64,000 bases of DNA from Viola odorata (lineage: Eukaryota > Streptophyta > Magnoliopsida > Malpighiales > Violaceae), in contig OY829542.1 of assembly GCA_963691705.1 (NCBI GenBank), positions 34,892,579-34,956,578 on the forward strand, in the 5' to 3' direction. The translations under genes and the position numbers were made by a program. Position 1 is the first letter of the stretch. Every line of letters begins with the position of its first letter. Under the pieces are notes generated by a model, which made no database searches, was not told the DNA's origin, and saw only the letters and a list, made by a program, of their open reading frames with translations. Positions 19,522-31,470 of this stretch are shown one piece after another.

Positions 19522-21201
19522 TTATTTCCTTCCAACAAACCCTCTACGAATGTAGCAAAAATAGGATAAGTGACCAAATTTTCTGCAATAGCTACATTTA
19601 TAAATAGGTTTAGCATGTGAAGGTTTGTTTTGAACTCTAGATGAACTAGCATGATTGTTAGAAGAATTTGCTTTGACAAAAACAGTTTTACCATTATTCA
19701 TGCTTGTGGAAGAGTTAAAACCAATGCCATGCATATTACCAAATTTCTTTTGATCATTCATGCATTTATGATGGCTATGACTACTTTGCATATATTTGGC
19801 TAATGTGTTTTCAAGAGTTTTAATCTTTTCTTCTAAAATTAAAATTTCTTTAGAAGAATATATACAAAGCTCACATTTGCCATTTTCCTCCTTAAGCTTA
19901 CCACAAGCAATATCAAGAAATTTATTCTTATTTGTCAAGTCTTTGTTTAGCTCTTCTAGATTACTAATCTCATTTTTAATGACTTCTAGTTCCTTAACAA
20001 TATTAGCCTTTTTCTTAGAAATACTTTTAAAATGTTCGGCTAGTTCATTAAAAGCATCAAGCAAATCATCATAATTACGTTCATCAATAGAAGAGTTGCA
20101 AGAGCTTACCTCATCATCACTTTGAGCCATAAGGCACAAGTTTGCTACTTCATCTTCGGATGAGGATTCCGATGAATGACTACTTGATGTTCCATCCTCA
20201 TCACTCCAAGTGGAGGTTGCTTTAAAAGCTCTCCTATGATGTTTCTTTCCATCCTTCCTATTCTTTGAGCTGTGTTTCTCATACCTCTTCTTCTTTTCAA
20301 GTCTAGGACATTCACTTCTAATATGTCCTGGTTTGTCACACTCAAAGCACACAACATCAGCATTAGAATTGAATTTAGAATGGTTAGACGACTCACCTTG
20401 ATATTTATTCTTCTTGTAATTATTTTTCCACTGTTTTTGGAATTTTCTTGTGAGGAGGGCAAGAGTCTCATCATCTTCTTCAATCAGCTTGCTTGCAAGG
20501 GCAATGGTCTTCTTTTCCTTTATATTTACCTCCTCCAAATTATACAAGCCCAACTCATGCTCAAAAGCAGTGAGAGAACTTACAAGTTGAGTGTAAGAAG
20601 GCTTCACTTCCTTTTGCTTGATGGTGGTCTTGATAGCTACCCACTTGCTTGGAAGAATGCTTAGAAGTTTTCTCACCATCTCTGAATCGCTTTGAGTCAA
20701 TCCGAGATTATCCATGGCACTACACAGATTTTGCAATCTTGTGCTGAGATCATAGATAGATTCTCCTTGTATCATCTTGAACAATTCATATTCAGTTTTG
20801 AGTTGGTCCAAACGGAGATCACGAACTTGAGCAGTACCCTCATGCGCCATCTCCAAAGTATCCCAAATTTGTTTTGCTGTTTTGCATGAGCTGATGCGAT
20901 TGAACTCACCGAAAGAGATGGAGACTTGAAGAGCATACATGGCTTTAGCTTCCATAGTTTTCCTTGTCTTCTGTGCATTACTCCAACGCTCAAAATCAAG
21001 AATCCTTGTGGTTCCATCTATACCAGAAGGTTCAGTTGGAGCCACAAAACCTTTCTCAACACAATCCCACAATTCACAGTTGAGGGAAGTAAGGAAGGTC
21101 TTCATCTTGATCTTCCAATGAAGATAATTGTTGCCATCAAGGTAAGGTGGTTGATTGAATGTACCTCTATCTTGAGTGCTGGAAATTCCTCCTCTATCCA
21201 T
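19522..21201 (-). CDS. gag: TE-C gag
   Basis: 559 codons starting MDRGGISSTQ at 21201. The N-terminal UBN2/DUF4219-type copia Gag region shows YLDGNNYLHWKIKMKTFL and IWDTLEMAHEGT. A CCHC zinc knuckle (CFECDKPGHIRSECPR) lies near 20315-20360, followed by an acidic Ser-rich stretch, a coiled coil and a second knuckle-like CSYCRKFGHLSYFC near 19570-19610. It ends in GFVGRK-stop at 19524-19522. The same frame continues with IWVPKG for 26 codons to a further stop, so the first stop may be a nonsense change. Gag packages the RNA and forms the cytoplasmic particle. Confidence 0.88.
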   Translation of the reverse strand: MDRGGISSTQDRGTFNQPPYLDGNNYLHWKIKMKTFLTSLNCELWDCVEKGFVAPTEPSGIDGTTRILDFERWSNAQKTRKTMEAKAMYALQVSISFGEFNRISSCKTAKQIWDTLEMAHEGTAQVRDLRLDQLKTEYELFKMIQGESIYDLSTRLQNLCSAMDNLGLTQSDSEMVRKLLSILPSKWVAIKTTIKQKEVKPSYTQLVSSLTAFEHELGLYNLEEVNIKEKKTIALASKLIEEDDETLALLTRKFQKQWKNNYKKNKYQGESSNHSKFNSNADVVCFECDKPGHIRSECPRLEKKKRYEKHSSKNRKDGKKHHRRAFKATSTWSDEDGTSSSHSSESSSEDEVANLCLMAQSDDEVSSCNSSIDERNYDDLLDAFNELAEHFKSISKKKANIVKELEVIKNEISNLEELNKDLTNKNKFLDIACGKLKEENGKCELCIYSSKEILILEEKIKTLENTLAKYMQSSHSHHKCMNDQKKFGNMHGIGFNSSTSMNNGKTVFVKANSSNNHASSSRVQNKPSHAKPIYKCSYCRKFGHLSYFCYIRRGFVGRK

Positions 21202-21247
21202 TTGAATCTTTCACTTGAGGTGGTTAAACCTTTAACCAAGTGACCTT

Positions 21248-21259
21248 GCTCCGCTACCA
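21248..21259 (-). promoter_or_regulatory. Primer-binding site of TE-C
   Basis: Minus-strand TGGTAGCGGAGC, two bases from the 5' LTR. It is a variant of the plant initiator-Met PBS shared with other elements in the window. Confidence 0.8.
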
Positions 21260-21261
21260 AT

Positions 21262-22433
21262 TGATAAATCAATAATAGGCCTAGAGGGGGGGTGAATAGG
21301 CTCTTCAAAAATCTGCACACAAGAGAAGAGTAGAATAGCAAACACAAGATGTATAGTGGTTCCAATTCACAACCGAATTGTACTCCACTACCTAAGAGTC
21401 CTCCTCTTAGGATTTTCGAATGCAAACCACTTTGCTATTCACTTGAGCTTTTACCGGTTCAGCTCACAACCTTACAATTGGTTTTACCCGGCTCACCAAC
21501 AACCTTACAAGTAGTTTTCCAAGGCTCAACTACAACCAATGGTTTTCACAAGGCTCAACCACAAACCTAAGTTCTCTTTCAATGGGATGAGAACACTACC
21601 CTTAACCCAAAAGTGTTAGGTACACTTTTCAAACCTTAACAATGATTTTGTATAAATATGCAACAAACAATTGGTGTACACAAATAGATAAGTATATGAT
21701 TGCAAATCAACACCAATAAATGATCAATGTTACCTCAAGAAGAAAGCCAAAAACACCCAGAATTATATGCAAGAATATTTGAAATCCTTGAAGAGAAGCT
21801 TGCATAAAAGAGAATGTTGAATCTTTGGGTATGTAAATCTGATTTTGTGTTTGGAAGTTTGTAAGAGCTTTCTTATGGTTTCTTGTTATGTTCAAACTCA
21901 TATGGGATGAGTATTTATAGGTAGGAAGGTGTGGAAACTCGGACAAGAGGTTATGGGCTCAAAAATAGCCGTTGGAAGTGGAGAAAATAGTTGTTGCCGC
22001 GTCTTCCTGGGCTCTGGCGGCATGCCGCCAGAAACGAAAAGCCTGGGGCGGTATGCCGCTACATTCGCTTCGGAAACAATTAAATTCGCCGAATGTAGCG
22101 GTATGCCGCCAGACACCACTCCTTCCTGGCGGTATGCCGCCAGCCACTAATCATTCCATATCTCGAATTCTAAAACTTATTTTCGCACAAAACCTTTTTC
22201 AAAACATTTCTTGAGGTATATTGAACATTAATCAAGTGTTAAATTGAATCATACTTACAATGATAAAGGTCCTAATGTACACTTGATCTTCTAGCTTGCG
22301 ATATCTTGATTTGTTGCTTCTTATTTGATCAATCGCAAACTACACACATTTTAACTTCAAATTGCATTAGAATTGTTAATTAGTTTGTGTGTCTAAGTCA
22401 TCAAAACAAGAGTGAGTTGCCCTTGGGCTAACA
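21262..22433 (-). repeat. 5' LTR of TE-C (1172 bp)
   Basis: Near-identical to 14657-15828 and flanked by GTTTT. The TATA-like box is near 21912-21920 on the minus strand. Confidence 0.95.
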
Positions 22434-22464
22434 GTTTTGTGTATGCAGGATCAATGTAATCAAA

Positions 22465-22480
22465 GGGGGGGGGGGGGGGG
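22465..22480. repeat. Run of 16 G
   Basis: An uninterrupted homopolymer four bases left of the TE-D LTR, in the 46-bp remnant between TE-C and TE-D. Confidence 0.95.
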
Positions 22481-22484
22481 TTTC

Positions 22485-24012
22485 TGTTGATTAATAAAAT
22501 TAATCAACGCAGATGTGGTAGCTAACAAGACAAATAATTAAAGCAGAAGTTAAGGCCACGAAAGTAAAACACAATCAGAGGCAAGACACTAAAGTACCAG
22601 CAAGGGTAAGATAACAAAAAGAGATAGTGAATACGAAAATAGATTCAGATGGGATAGGATCTTAGCAAGGGGTATTCTCGGGTTGTTTTCAGGGTTAGTT
22701 AATCATCGGCTCAAGGTTATTCCATCCTTATACCATAGACATCCTATAGGGACCGAGTTTCCACTCAAACCCCCTACTTACCTTCGTAGATAGAAGCTAC
22801 CCCTCGTTTCCACATATGAGGTAGCCTTGACGTTTCACCGTCCCCCCAGGCACGAATGCGGGGAGGCAATACTCAAAATGCCTATAAAGCAGAGGTAAGA
22901 CACATCTAGGGCATGATAATCCTCAGTTTGTCAAGCTTGTGGAAATGCCCTAATCGATCGCTTGCCCTAGATTGGTGAAATCACACTGTAGCAACTTCTC
23001 CGCTCTAGGTGTCTGCTTCTCCTAATGGCCTCACGTCAGTTATTACCATTAAGATGACAACAATCATAAAGAAATACTAGTAGTTGATTAAGGTCCTAAC
23101 ATCCCTCAATGAAAATGGCAAGAAAATGACAAACAATCGAATATGGAAACAAGAATGTATTAAACACAATTAGGCCTCTTAACTAATCCTTACAACCCTT
23201 GAAACACCCTTTACTAAGAAGATGAGAAATCAACTACTCATGCTGGAAAATACACAAATAAAAGATCTAGAAAGCATAACAAGTAAATAAGAGATAAAGG
23301 AGAAAACTTGATAAATACCGGCCGGAGCAAAGCTCCGGTTTATGTACAAGGCTGCTGGAAATGGTTTGATCCACCTCCTCCAAAAGGAGGAGGGGAGAAA
23401 ACTGAAGAGAAGCACACAAAGATCTACTATCAATGGGTGGTAGGTGTTCCCCCTAAACCCTAAAAACTAAGGTCTTATATAGGCCCTATTGCCCACAAGA
23501 ATACAAAAGCCAGCTAGGGGATTACAAAAAGACAAAATCTAGCTAAGGAGTTAAAAAACACGGAATAAATCTCTTTGGCCTGAAAAGGGATATTCTGGGA
23601 ATATTCTGGAAGCGCTCGTCATCAAGGGCAAGACGATAGACTAGCCTCTAGGGCACTACGACTAAAGAGAATATTCTTGGGGATCTGCGCGGAACGTTTT
23701 AGAAGACGTTAGAGGGGAAACATGGGAGCCTGCCAGCAAGGACACGTGGAGATAACACTTTTGGCACATCCAGGGCTTGATGATGGAAACCATGTCAAGG
23801 CGTCGATGGAAAACTTGGTGTCTTGGACTCGATGCAAGTCTTGAAGCTTGAGATCCGCATAAATCACCCAGAAAACACGTGTTTTGGCATATTTTCCCTT
23901 TTTGGCGTAGATCTGCAATAATGATGGAAATAGATAGAATTTAGCAGTATCATGCCCAAGAAAAGACCAAAAATAAGGAGAAAAACATGCTCAAGACACA
24001 CACTATCAAACA
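22485..24012 (-). repeat. 3' LTR of TE-D (about 1528 bp)
   Basis: On the minus strand it starts TGTTTGATAG after a purine-rich tract and ends AATCAACA. A related LTR start on the + strand is at 32955. The right border is well supported; the left border rests on the CA terminus only. Confidence 0.6.
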
Positions 24013-24026
24013 TCCCCACACTGCCC
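24013..24026 (-). promoter_or_regulatory. Polypurine tract of TE-D
   Basis: Minus-strand GGGCAGTGTGGGGA abuts the LTR. It is preceded by GAGGGCGAGCATT, which is also found before the LTR start at 32955. Confidence 0.6.
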
Positions 24027-25745
24027 AATGCTCGCCCTCAAGCATTAACAAAATTGAAAACCACCTCATGCTATGACATACAGCCTTAACCCCCTTAATA
24101 CACAGAATAGACAACTCATTCGACAAGCTGCACCCAACCAAAACACACCCTTCCCTAGACAAGCACCTGCACTAGGTTAATAGGATAACCACCCTATCAA
24201 TCAGACTTTCCCAGACCAAGCCTATTCACCAGCAGTCCTCACATGGATATGTGTTTGCACTCACGCTCGTAATAAAATATGTGTTTAGGCTAATCACTCA
24301 AAAATGCAAATAACACAACAGAAGGCCGAGTTTGCACGTCAATCTGAGTACGTAGTACACATGCGAGGGCAATCTAGCGATCAGAGAGAACTTTTCAAAA
24401 AGAAAAAGAGAAAGAGCAAGAAAAGGTAGGCGAGGCTACGAAGGAAAAGAAAGAAAAGAGGAAAATAAAATAGAAGTAAAAGAGGAAGGAAAAAAAGAAA
24501 AGAGAAAGAAAAGAAAAGGAAAGGGAAGAGAAGACAAATCTAGAGGTGGAGGATTCCTTGGCTAGAAGGAAAGCGAATCGGTGAGTAACACCCACTGGAG
24601 AGGGCATGAAGGTGAGGGCTAGACGATGGCTTTGGCGTTCTTCTTCTGAGGAGATCTTTGTCTGCGTCGAGGGTACAAACTGATTGCCTTTTTGCTACTT
24701 TGTTGTGCCTACTCTGCTTTTATTTGATTTATATATATATATATATTAAGAAAAAGATGCAGGCAGGAACGAATCTTTCTTCCTCGGCTCGCTCTTTAAA
24801 TTCTAGGAGTTGTTGCTCGCAATCTTTGAATATTTCTTTGAGCGATTGAATTCGAGGGTTTGATACTTGATTTTACTTCCCCATACTTAGACTTTGTTGT
24901 GGTGAGGAAGTAATCTTGCGATGTTGTCTTGCCCTCGATTTCTGATTTTCGCATTTGCTCTGTCTTGCCCTTAATCTTGGGTTTTCTCCCCACACTTTTC
25001 TTCTTCAATGTCTAGCCCTTGCCATTTGTAATGAAGAGTGTTACTCACCTGCCAAGGAAGGATTAAGGAAAAATCTCAAGTGGTTAGAAGAGAACGAGGA
25101 GGGAATGGGTGTCGAGGGCATGAAAAAGGAAAGAAAAATGGAGAAAGAAGGGAAAAACAGATAAAAGGGAAATAAAATAATAAAATAAGAAAGAAAAAAA
25201 AATGCAAAGTCTCTTCGTCATTTCGTTTCTTTCCCCGGTCTAATGGTGCCTATACCCAGGGATATCATGCAAACCTAGCCAGTGCCTAGTCAAGCATTAA
25301 ATCACACATGAATAAGACGACATGAAGCTCAATGTGCTCACAGGGTACTCATTGTGACTATTGGTGTCTAGGGCATGACTAGTCATAAGGGCAAGTAGGT
25401 CAAGGTCAGGCACAGATGCAATGAATGACAAGTTTCTTTCATGCATGTCAATTATGAGGGTTTTAAAACAGGGCAGTGGCAAAAATTCCTAGCAAAGTCT
25501 AAAAAAATAAAATCCAAAAAAAGTTTTTTAAATTCCATAAAACATGCAATCATGCAACAAGCAGAAAATTAAACATGCAAACAAACACACAAATAAATCC
25601 CTCCCCACACTTAGGCAGCGCATTGTCCTCAATGCGAGAAGGGCACACAAAAGAGTTCATAAAAAATTAAAGGAGTACAGTACAACAAAATTAAAGAAAA
25701 GCAATGAAAATGTTTTGAACCGTCATCGAGGGCAAGATAAATTGT
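24027..25745 (-). other. TE-D 3' untranslated region, non-coding
   Basis: There are long purine/pyrimidine-biased tracts, including (GAAAA)-rich 24400-24535, and a TA microsatellite at 24729-24746. The module at 24231-24269 is shared with 32699-32740 and 38903-38950. I see no gene; the small frames here are low-complexity. Confidence 0.55.
24729..24746. repeat. TA microsatellite
   Basis: Uninterrupted alternating T/A run of about 18 bases. Confidence 0.9.
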
Positions 25746-26010
25746 TCAAGGGGAATCAGGAAGGGGGAAGATTGCGCCTCGCAACTTCATGCCCTGAAGC
25801 TCGGTGAGGATGGCTTGGAGTAACCATTCAACCGTGGGAGTCTGAAGAGTAGATGGACCAAAGGGGTTGCTTGCTGGAGTGGCATTGGGGGCACAATTAG
25901 ATTCATTTTCATGGGCACGAGGGACTGCAGCAACTCGGGGTCTCGAAAGATTAGGATAGTCGAAGTTGCCTGCATGCTTTGTGTCAAAGACTTTTTCCCC
26001 CGGGGGAGTG
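25746..26010 (-). pseudogene. TE-D: C-terminal end of an unknown ORF
   Basis: The minus-strand frame reads FDTKHAGNFDYPNLSRP, an Asn/Pro/Ala-rich stretch, then TVEWLLQAILTELQGMKLR and TGA at 25748-25746. Its position just before the Athila-like 3' region suggests the end of the third (env-like) ORF or of Gag, but no domain can be named. The 5' part is lost at 26015. Confidence 0.4.
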
Positions 26011-26015
26011 CTTCC

Positions 26016-26256
26016 TGTTAGAAATTACCTGAGTAGGAGACCGAAAGATAACCTAGATTGAGAAAGATAAACGATAATAGAAAACACAAAAGGATTAACG
26101 TGGTATCGGTCTAGCCGCACTCCACAAACCGCACAAATATTATTAGTCTTAATATTCGTTAGTTTTACAATTACAAGAGAATCTATTTATAGGGAAAGGG
26201 CCGACCTCCATTCCCTATGCTAGCGATGCAGTATATCAGACTCCATATACCCAACA
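26016..26256 (-). repeat. TE-E: 241-bp copia-type LTR fragment
   Basis: On the minus strand it begins TGTTGGGTATATGGAG and ends TTTCTAACA. It is preceded on that strand by CAAGTGGGAGAT, a copia PPT, so it is a 3' LTR with a short piece of internal DNA to about 26310. TATAAATAG lies near 26192-26200 on the minus strand. No partner LTR is in the window. Confidence 0.65.
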
Positions 26257-26654
26257 ATCTCCCACTTGAAGACTGATCACAGGTCCACTCTCACTCATGC
26301 ACATGCATTAGCCGAGACTGAAGGCCTAAACCCTGACCTTTACATACCTCAAAATGACAGAACTTACCTACGGAGACGATCCGGTTCAGATATGGTAGCG
26401 GAGCCATGTAGCTCTCTTTCTGGAGGGGGTAAGGGTAAGGAGGTTTTGACTTTTCCCAACTCTCACCACAAGAGATTTTAGGTAACGTTCGGCGTTGCTC
26501 AGCCGTTAAATCCGTTGGTTTAGCCATAAAGCCCAGTGAGGTAGGTGGTCCCGACGAATTTACCTAAAAACTACTGTAGTAAGAGGAAAAAGAAGATAAT
26601 AAACAATTTTACCTTTGTCACCAAAAGAAAGATAAGTTATTAATCTTTGATATC
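26257..26654 (+). other. TE-E internal remnant and EPRV leader
   Basis: 26257 to about 26310 continues the copia fragment. From about 26393 it is viral leader, with the inverted-repeat arm beginning at 26484. The exact copia/virus junction is not visible. Confidence 0.4.
26393..26408 (+). promoter_or_regulatory. Primer-binding site of the EPRV
   Basis: TGGTAGCGGAGCCATG. The last bases GAGCCA match the initiator-Met site, while bases 6-8 carry the same change seen in the LTR elements. Confidence 0.7.
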
Positions 26655-27092
26655 ATGGAAAGATTCGGTAATATCTTTGGAAGTTCGAGTCATAATAATC
26701 AAGAGGAAATAAATGATGACTTAGAAGATTATAACAGACAAGAGTCGCATATAGCAGAAATAGAACAACATTTAAAAAATTGGACTATTCCAAAAGAGAG
26801 TATAAAGAATATATACGAAATTGGATCTTTTAGATTATTCCATGATTATGTAATAGAAACTACAGAAAGGACAATCCCAATAAGTTTCGAGCAAAAAAAT
26901 GATTCAAATAATGGAAAAAAGACAGATTGAAAAATTCAGAAAAAAGTACAGATTTATGCATATTGGACTAATTCAAATAGCAGCTAAACCACTTTACAGA
27001 CTTGGAATGGATTCACCAATCCTCATGTGTTTAAGAGATGCAAGATTTAAAAGATTCGATGACTCTTTATTAGAAATATTTCAGACAAATCT
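26484..27092 (+). repeat. Left arm of the EPRV inverted repeat
   Basis: Matches the reverse complement of 31461-32067 with roughly ten differences and a 2-bp indel near 26926. Confidence 0.9.
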
Positions 27093-28473
27093 AACTAGAG
27101 GACCAGTTTACTTAAACTGTTATCCAAATTTCACAGTCTCATTTACAGACCCAAATATACTAAAAGCTTTAACTCTCAATTTAGACATTCTAGATAATAT
27201 GCTCGAAGGATCAAAAGGAATAGCAATAATATACAGAGTTTATTACAAAGTAATGTCGACAAATATAAATCCAAAAGCTCTAAGACATTCCCCAAAAGAT
27301 GAGTCACTTTTGATTGAAGCTAATACAGAACATGCAATGATCCAGATACCAAAATTATTAAAATGGGATCAAGTAACCTTTCCAGATGAATGGATTATAT
27401 CTGGAATTAACAAATCACAATCCATAATACGCAGAACTCAACCTGCAAGAGCAGAAGAAGACGATAATGGAAATATTAGGTTAATATTTGAACCACATAG
27501 AAGAAGTATAAACATAACTAATTTTCAACCATCAGAAACTGCTAATATTATTAACTCTAGAGGAACAGCAAGTAGTCGTAGACTAAGTAGAAGCCAATCG
27601 AACTCTGCTTTAACAGGATTAAATTTAACAGGAGTCGATTTTGATAGAACAATACATAGACCAATTTATACAGATCAAAATAGTGTTCAGACTTGCGAGC
27701 AAGAACCAGCAAGGACACCATCACCTACAGAAAGTGACATGAGATATACAAATCAGATAAATATGATTACTAGAGAATATGAAATCGACAAAGAAGGATT
27801 AAGAAAAGAATTTGATCATCCTTCCAATGATAAAATAAGAACTCATTTTTTTAATTATTATACAAAAGAACAAAAAGACAGTATAAGAGAACAGTTTTAT
27901 ACATATCTAAATGAAGTAAAAATACATATACCTTTCTTTACTTGGTTCAAAAGACACAAAGAATTATTAGATACAAGTAATATAAATGTTATAGAAACAC
28001 CAATACAAACATGGAAAACCGCTACAAATGATGAAGTTAAGGCAGTATATCCACCACTCGAAGAGATTAAGATAAGACACCACAGTTATGATATTTTAGC
28101 ATCACCCTTAAAGGATGTAAAAGAAGAAAATAGAGATGTAAAAACAAAAGACATAAAAAATATACAATCCCAGAATAATTATACAAATATCTTATTAAAT
28201 ACCATTGCACAACAGCTTAATACGATAGAAGAAAATACTCCCCCTAAAGTACATTATACAGGACATACATACGTGGGAGAAGGAAGTAAGACTCCAGTAG
28301 GAAAACCCTTAAAGATCAGTAATCCGTTAATCAAACCTAATACCATGCCAGGGTTTAAAGAAAACTTCAAACTCTCAAGAGAGGACGCACTCTTACAAAA
28401 GATTAGTCAAGAATTAGATAAGATAAACATAAAAACAAAGAACCAAATCTCGGTTTTAACCAAAAAAACCTAG
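26655..28473 (+). pseudogene. EPRV movement-protein region
   Basis: The first piece (26655-26930, MERFGNIFGSSS) is an N-terminal region rich in Asp/Glu/Asn. A frameshift then leads to the frame 26899-28473. That frame contains a 30K-family movement domain (LGMDSPILMCLRDARF, SFTDPNILKALTLNL, LIEANTEHAMIQIPKL). 30K proteins move viral nucleoprotein through plasmodesmata. The C-terminal part is Asn/Thr-rich and ends at a stop where similarity continues in another frame. The region cannot make a full product as it stands. Confidence 0.8.
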
Positions 28474-28580
28474 AAACAATATCAGATCAATTCAAAGAAC
28501 TAGAAATAAATAGAATAAAAGGAACAAATTATCAAAGACCAGATATTAAACATTTTTATCCAAGACCCTCTTTTCCCGAT

Positions 28581-29924
28581 ATGCAATCGGAGAACAAAAG
28601 CACAAGACAACAGAATAAATATGATGGTTTAAGTATAGATGAGTGGAATTTAGACGGACAAAGTAAACATGAAATTATGAGTATGTTAGCAGCCATGCTG
28701 ATGGCAGCTACAACCCACAGAACTAGAAGTAACACTGACAAACAAGTAGCTTATATACTAATGGTTGGATTTTCTGGAATGCTTAAAGGATGGTGGGATA
28801 ATTATCTCACTCCAGCAGAAAAATTAGCCATAATGAACGCTACTAGAATGGAAGAAAATGAAGAAGTAGAAGATGCCACAAATGTTTTAATATTTTCTAT
28901 TTTAAAACATTTTATTGGAAAACCCGAACAAATTCAAGAAGAAACAACAGAGATACTAATGAACTTAACCTGTCCTAAATTACAGGATTTTTCATGGTAT
29001 AAAGACATGTTTTTGTCTAAGGTATTCCTAAAAGACGACTGTAGTCTTCCTTTCTGGAAAGAAAAATTCATATCAGGACTTCCCAGATTATTCGCAGAAA
29101 AGGTCAAAACTAAGATAAAAGAAGCCAACCAAGGAATAATACCTTACGAAGATTTAACTTACAGAGAATTAATAGCTCATATAAATACGGTAGGATTATC
29201 CCTCTGTACAGACTTAAAATTAAAGGCAAAGCTAAAGAGTGATAAGCTATTGGGCAGAAAAGAATTGGGATCTTTCTGCTCTCAATACGGTTACGAAACC
29301 ATTAGAGCCCCATCAAGAAGTTATAAAAAATATAGTAAGCAATACAAGAGACCCTATAAATCTAAATATACGGAAAAGCACAAAGAAAGGCCTTTTAAAC
29401 CATACAAAAAGACATATCACAGAAAAAAATATAATAATTATAAAGGAAAGAGAAGAACAAATACTGGACAACCCACTTGTTATAAGTGCGGGAAAATAGG
29501 TCATTACAAAAACGAATGTAAAATGAAAGAGAAAATACAAGCTTTAGAATGTGAAGAAGAATTTAAGGAAGAACTTGTACAATTATTAAATGAGACAGAA
29601 ACTGATGAAGAAAATATAAGTAGTAATAATGAAGTAATATACGAAATACAAGAAAATACTTCTGAAGAAGAGATAAACTCAGAAGAAGAAGAAGAAGAAG
29701 ATAACATATGTGTCTGCTCTTACAAGCAAATCAATGTTATTACCAAGGAAACAGACTTATTAATGGAATTAACTGGTAAAGTCAATGATGCAGATACACA
29801 AAGAGAATATTTAGAAAAACTTCAAGACGCCATTAATAGTGACAAAAAAGCAAAATCCATACAACCTTATACTATGAAAGATGTAATAAAAAGATTTTCA
29901 AAGCAAGAATCGGTAGTACGGTAG
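28581..29924 (+). pseudogene. EPRV coat-protein region with CCHC zinc knuckle
   Basis: One open frame of 447 codons holds a caulimovirid coat domain (ILMVGFSGMLKGWWDNYL, FSILKHFIGKPEQIQEET) and a very basic Lys/Tyr-rich region. A CCHC knuckle, CYKCGKIGHYKNEC, lies near 29477-29518, followed by an acidic Glu-rich tail, all typical of this family. It ends with TAG at 29922-29924, after which coiled-coil sequence follows in a different frame. Confidence 0.82.
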
Positions 29925-29980
29925 TAACAATACAAGACTTAAAAGAAGAAATTAGAAAAATCAAAGCTGAAATAAGAACT

Positions 29981-30436
29981 TTGCAAACAGAAAATATCCA
30001 ATTAAATCTACGAATGGATATGATAGAAAATAAGAACACTGAAGAATTTGTAGAAGAAAATCGAGAGAAAGAAGTTGATTTAAATCAAGAGATTAAAAAT
30101 GAGGACTTAGGAATAGTTGATGAAGAACACTACCTAAATGTAATATCTAGAGTAGAATTCCAAAAATGGCATGTTAATATAGAGTTAAAATTAGACAATG
30201 ATTTTCACATCAATGTGGTAGCCCTAGTAGACTCTGGTGCAGACCAGAACTTTATACAAGAAGGGTTAATACCAACACAGTACTATGAAAAAACCAGAGA
30301 ACGTTTATACGCAGCAAATTGGGAAAAATTAGACATCAAGTATAAGCTATCAAAAGCATACATCTGTAAAGAAGGATTCTGTTTTAGACAGTCTTTCATA
30401 CTGGCTAAAGATTTAGGACAAAAGGTAATATTATGA
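29981..30436 (+). pseudogene. EPRV coiled coil and aspartic protease
   Basis: An acidic coiled-coil stretch precedes the protease domain, whose active site reads ALVDSGADQNF (near 30222-30254). TGA at 30434-30436 and TAG at 30488-30490 interrupt the frame. Recognisable sequence continues in the same frame to about 30680. Confidence 0.78.
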
Positions 30437-30767
30437 GCACCATTCCTAACACAAATTTGTCCATTTAGAGTAGAACATGAAGGAATCTAGACCAATGCGA
30501 AAGGTACAGATATCTGCTTCAAATTTATAGAAAGACATAGACAAAAAGATCTAAACGTTATAAAGGACTATTCTATAACTAAGAATATCATGCTTATACA
30601 AAAAAGAAGACATGTACATTTTCTTACCAAAGAAATAAACTATAAAAGGGTAGAAGAAGAAATTCAAACACCCTTTAATCAGAAAAAAAGTTAAAGAATT
30701 AAAAGAAAGATTCGAAAAAGAAGTTTGCGCAGAAGTTCCAAATGCATTTTGGAATAGAAAGAAATAT

Positions 30768-31470
30768 GTGATAGATTTACCATATGAAAAAGACTTTAAC
30801 GAGAAAAATATACCTACTAGAGCTAGACCCATACAGATGAATAAAGAATTAATGGAATATTGTAAAGAAGAAATACAATCTTTATTAAACATGAAATTAA
30901 TAAGACCCAGTAAATCTCCATGGTCGTGTGCAGCTTTTTATGTACAGAACCATGCTGAGCTTGAAAGAGGAGCGCCTAGACTTGTAATAAATTACAAACC
31001 TTTAAACAAAGCCCTTAGATGGATTAGGTACCCTATACCTAATAAAAGAGATCTAATAAAAAGACTACATGGAGCAACAATATTCTCTAAGTTTGACATG
31101 AAATCTGGATTTTGGCAAATCCAAATCAAAGAAGAAGATAGATATAAGACAGCATTCACAGTTCCATTAGGATATTACGAATGGAATGTAATGCCTTTTG
31201 GTTTAAAAAATGCACCTTCAGAATTTCAAAAAATGATGAATGACATTTTAAACCCATACACTAAATTTACTATAGTATACATTGATGATGTGTTAGTCTT
31301 CTGAAGATCAGTAACTGAGCACTTCCATCATCTTAACAAAATTTTAAAAATATTAAGAGAAAATGGACTTGTGGTACCGGCATCAAAGCTGAAACTATGT
31401 CAGACTAACATAAGATTTTTAGGATTCAACATTCATCAAGGAATGTTTAGTCCTATAAGTAGATTTGTCT
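30768..31470 (+). pseudogene. EPRV reverse transcriptase, truncated
   Basis: Contains RT motifs PWSCAAFYV, PRLVINYKPLN, FSKFDMKSGFWQI, MPFGLKNAP and YIDDVLVF. TGA at 31302-31304 interrupts just after the catalytic YIDD. The frame resumes (VTEHFHHLNKIL, IRFLGFNIHQG) but stops where the inverted copy begins. The thumb end and RNase H are missing. Confidence 0.85.

Larger units (their letters stand above)
14657..22433 (-). mobile_element. TE-C: nearly complete SIRE-like Ty1/copia element, young
   Basis: Its 1172-bp LTRs (14657-15828 and 21262-22433) differ at about 11 positions by eye. The TSD is a perfect GTTTT (14652-14656 and 22434-22438). Gene order on the minus strand is gag, protease, integrase, RT and RNase H, which is the copia order. 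The PPT CAAAAAGGGGGAGAT and the Gag/Pol sequence resemble the SIRE/Maximus lineage, though no env-like ORF is present. Two in-frame stops in pol and stops between gag and pol make this copy probably inactive. It landed inside the older minus-strand locus of 13872-14656. Confidence 0.92.
22485..26015 (-). mobile_element. TE-D: 3' end of a Tat/Athila-type Ty3/gypsy element
   Basis: It contains a 3' LTR (22485-24012), a PPT, a ~1.7-kb 3' untranslated region and the last ~88 codons of an ORF, all on the minus strand. A box reading GAGGACAATG...AAGTGTGGGGAGGG on the minus strand (about 25600-25635) is typical of Athila/Tat 3' regions. The element is cut at 26015 by the copia LTR TE-E. No gag or pol remains. 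Confidence 0.65.

Noticed and set aside
24395..24607. Ser/Phe-rich 70-codon ORF as a membrane protein
   Set aside because: It is translated from a (GAAAA)-rich tract; hydrophobicity is a composition effect.
26655..31470. EPRV as a possibly intact, inducible virus
   Set aside because: Several frameshifts and stops, loss of RNase H and the inverted junction rule out an intact genome at this locus.
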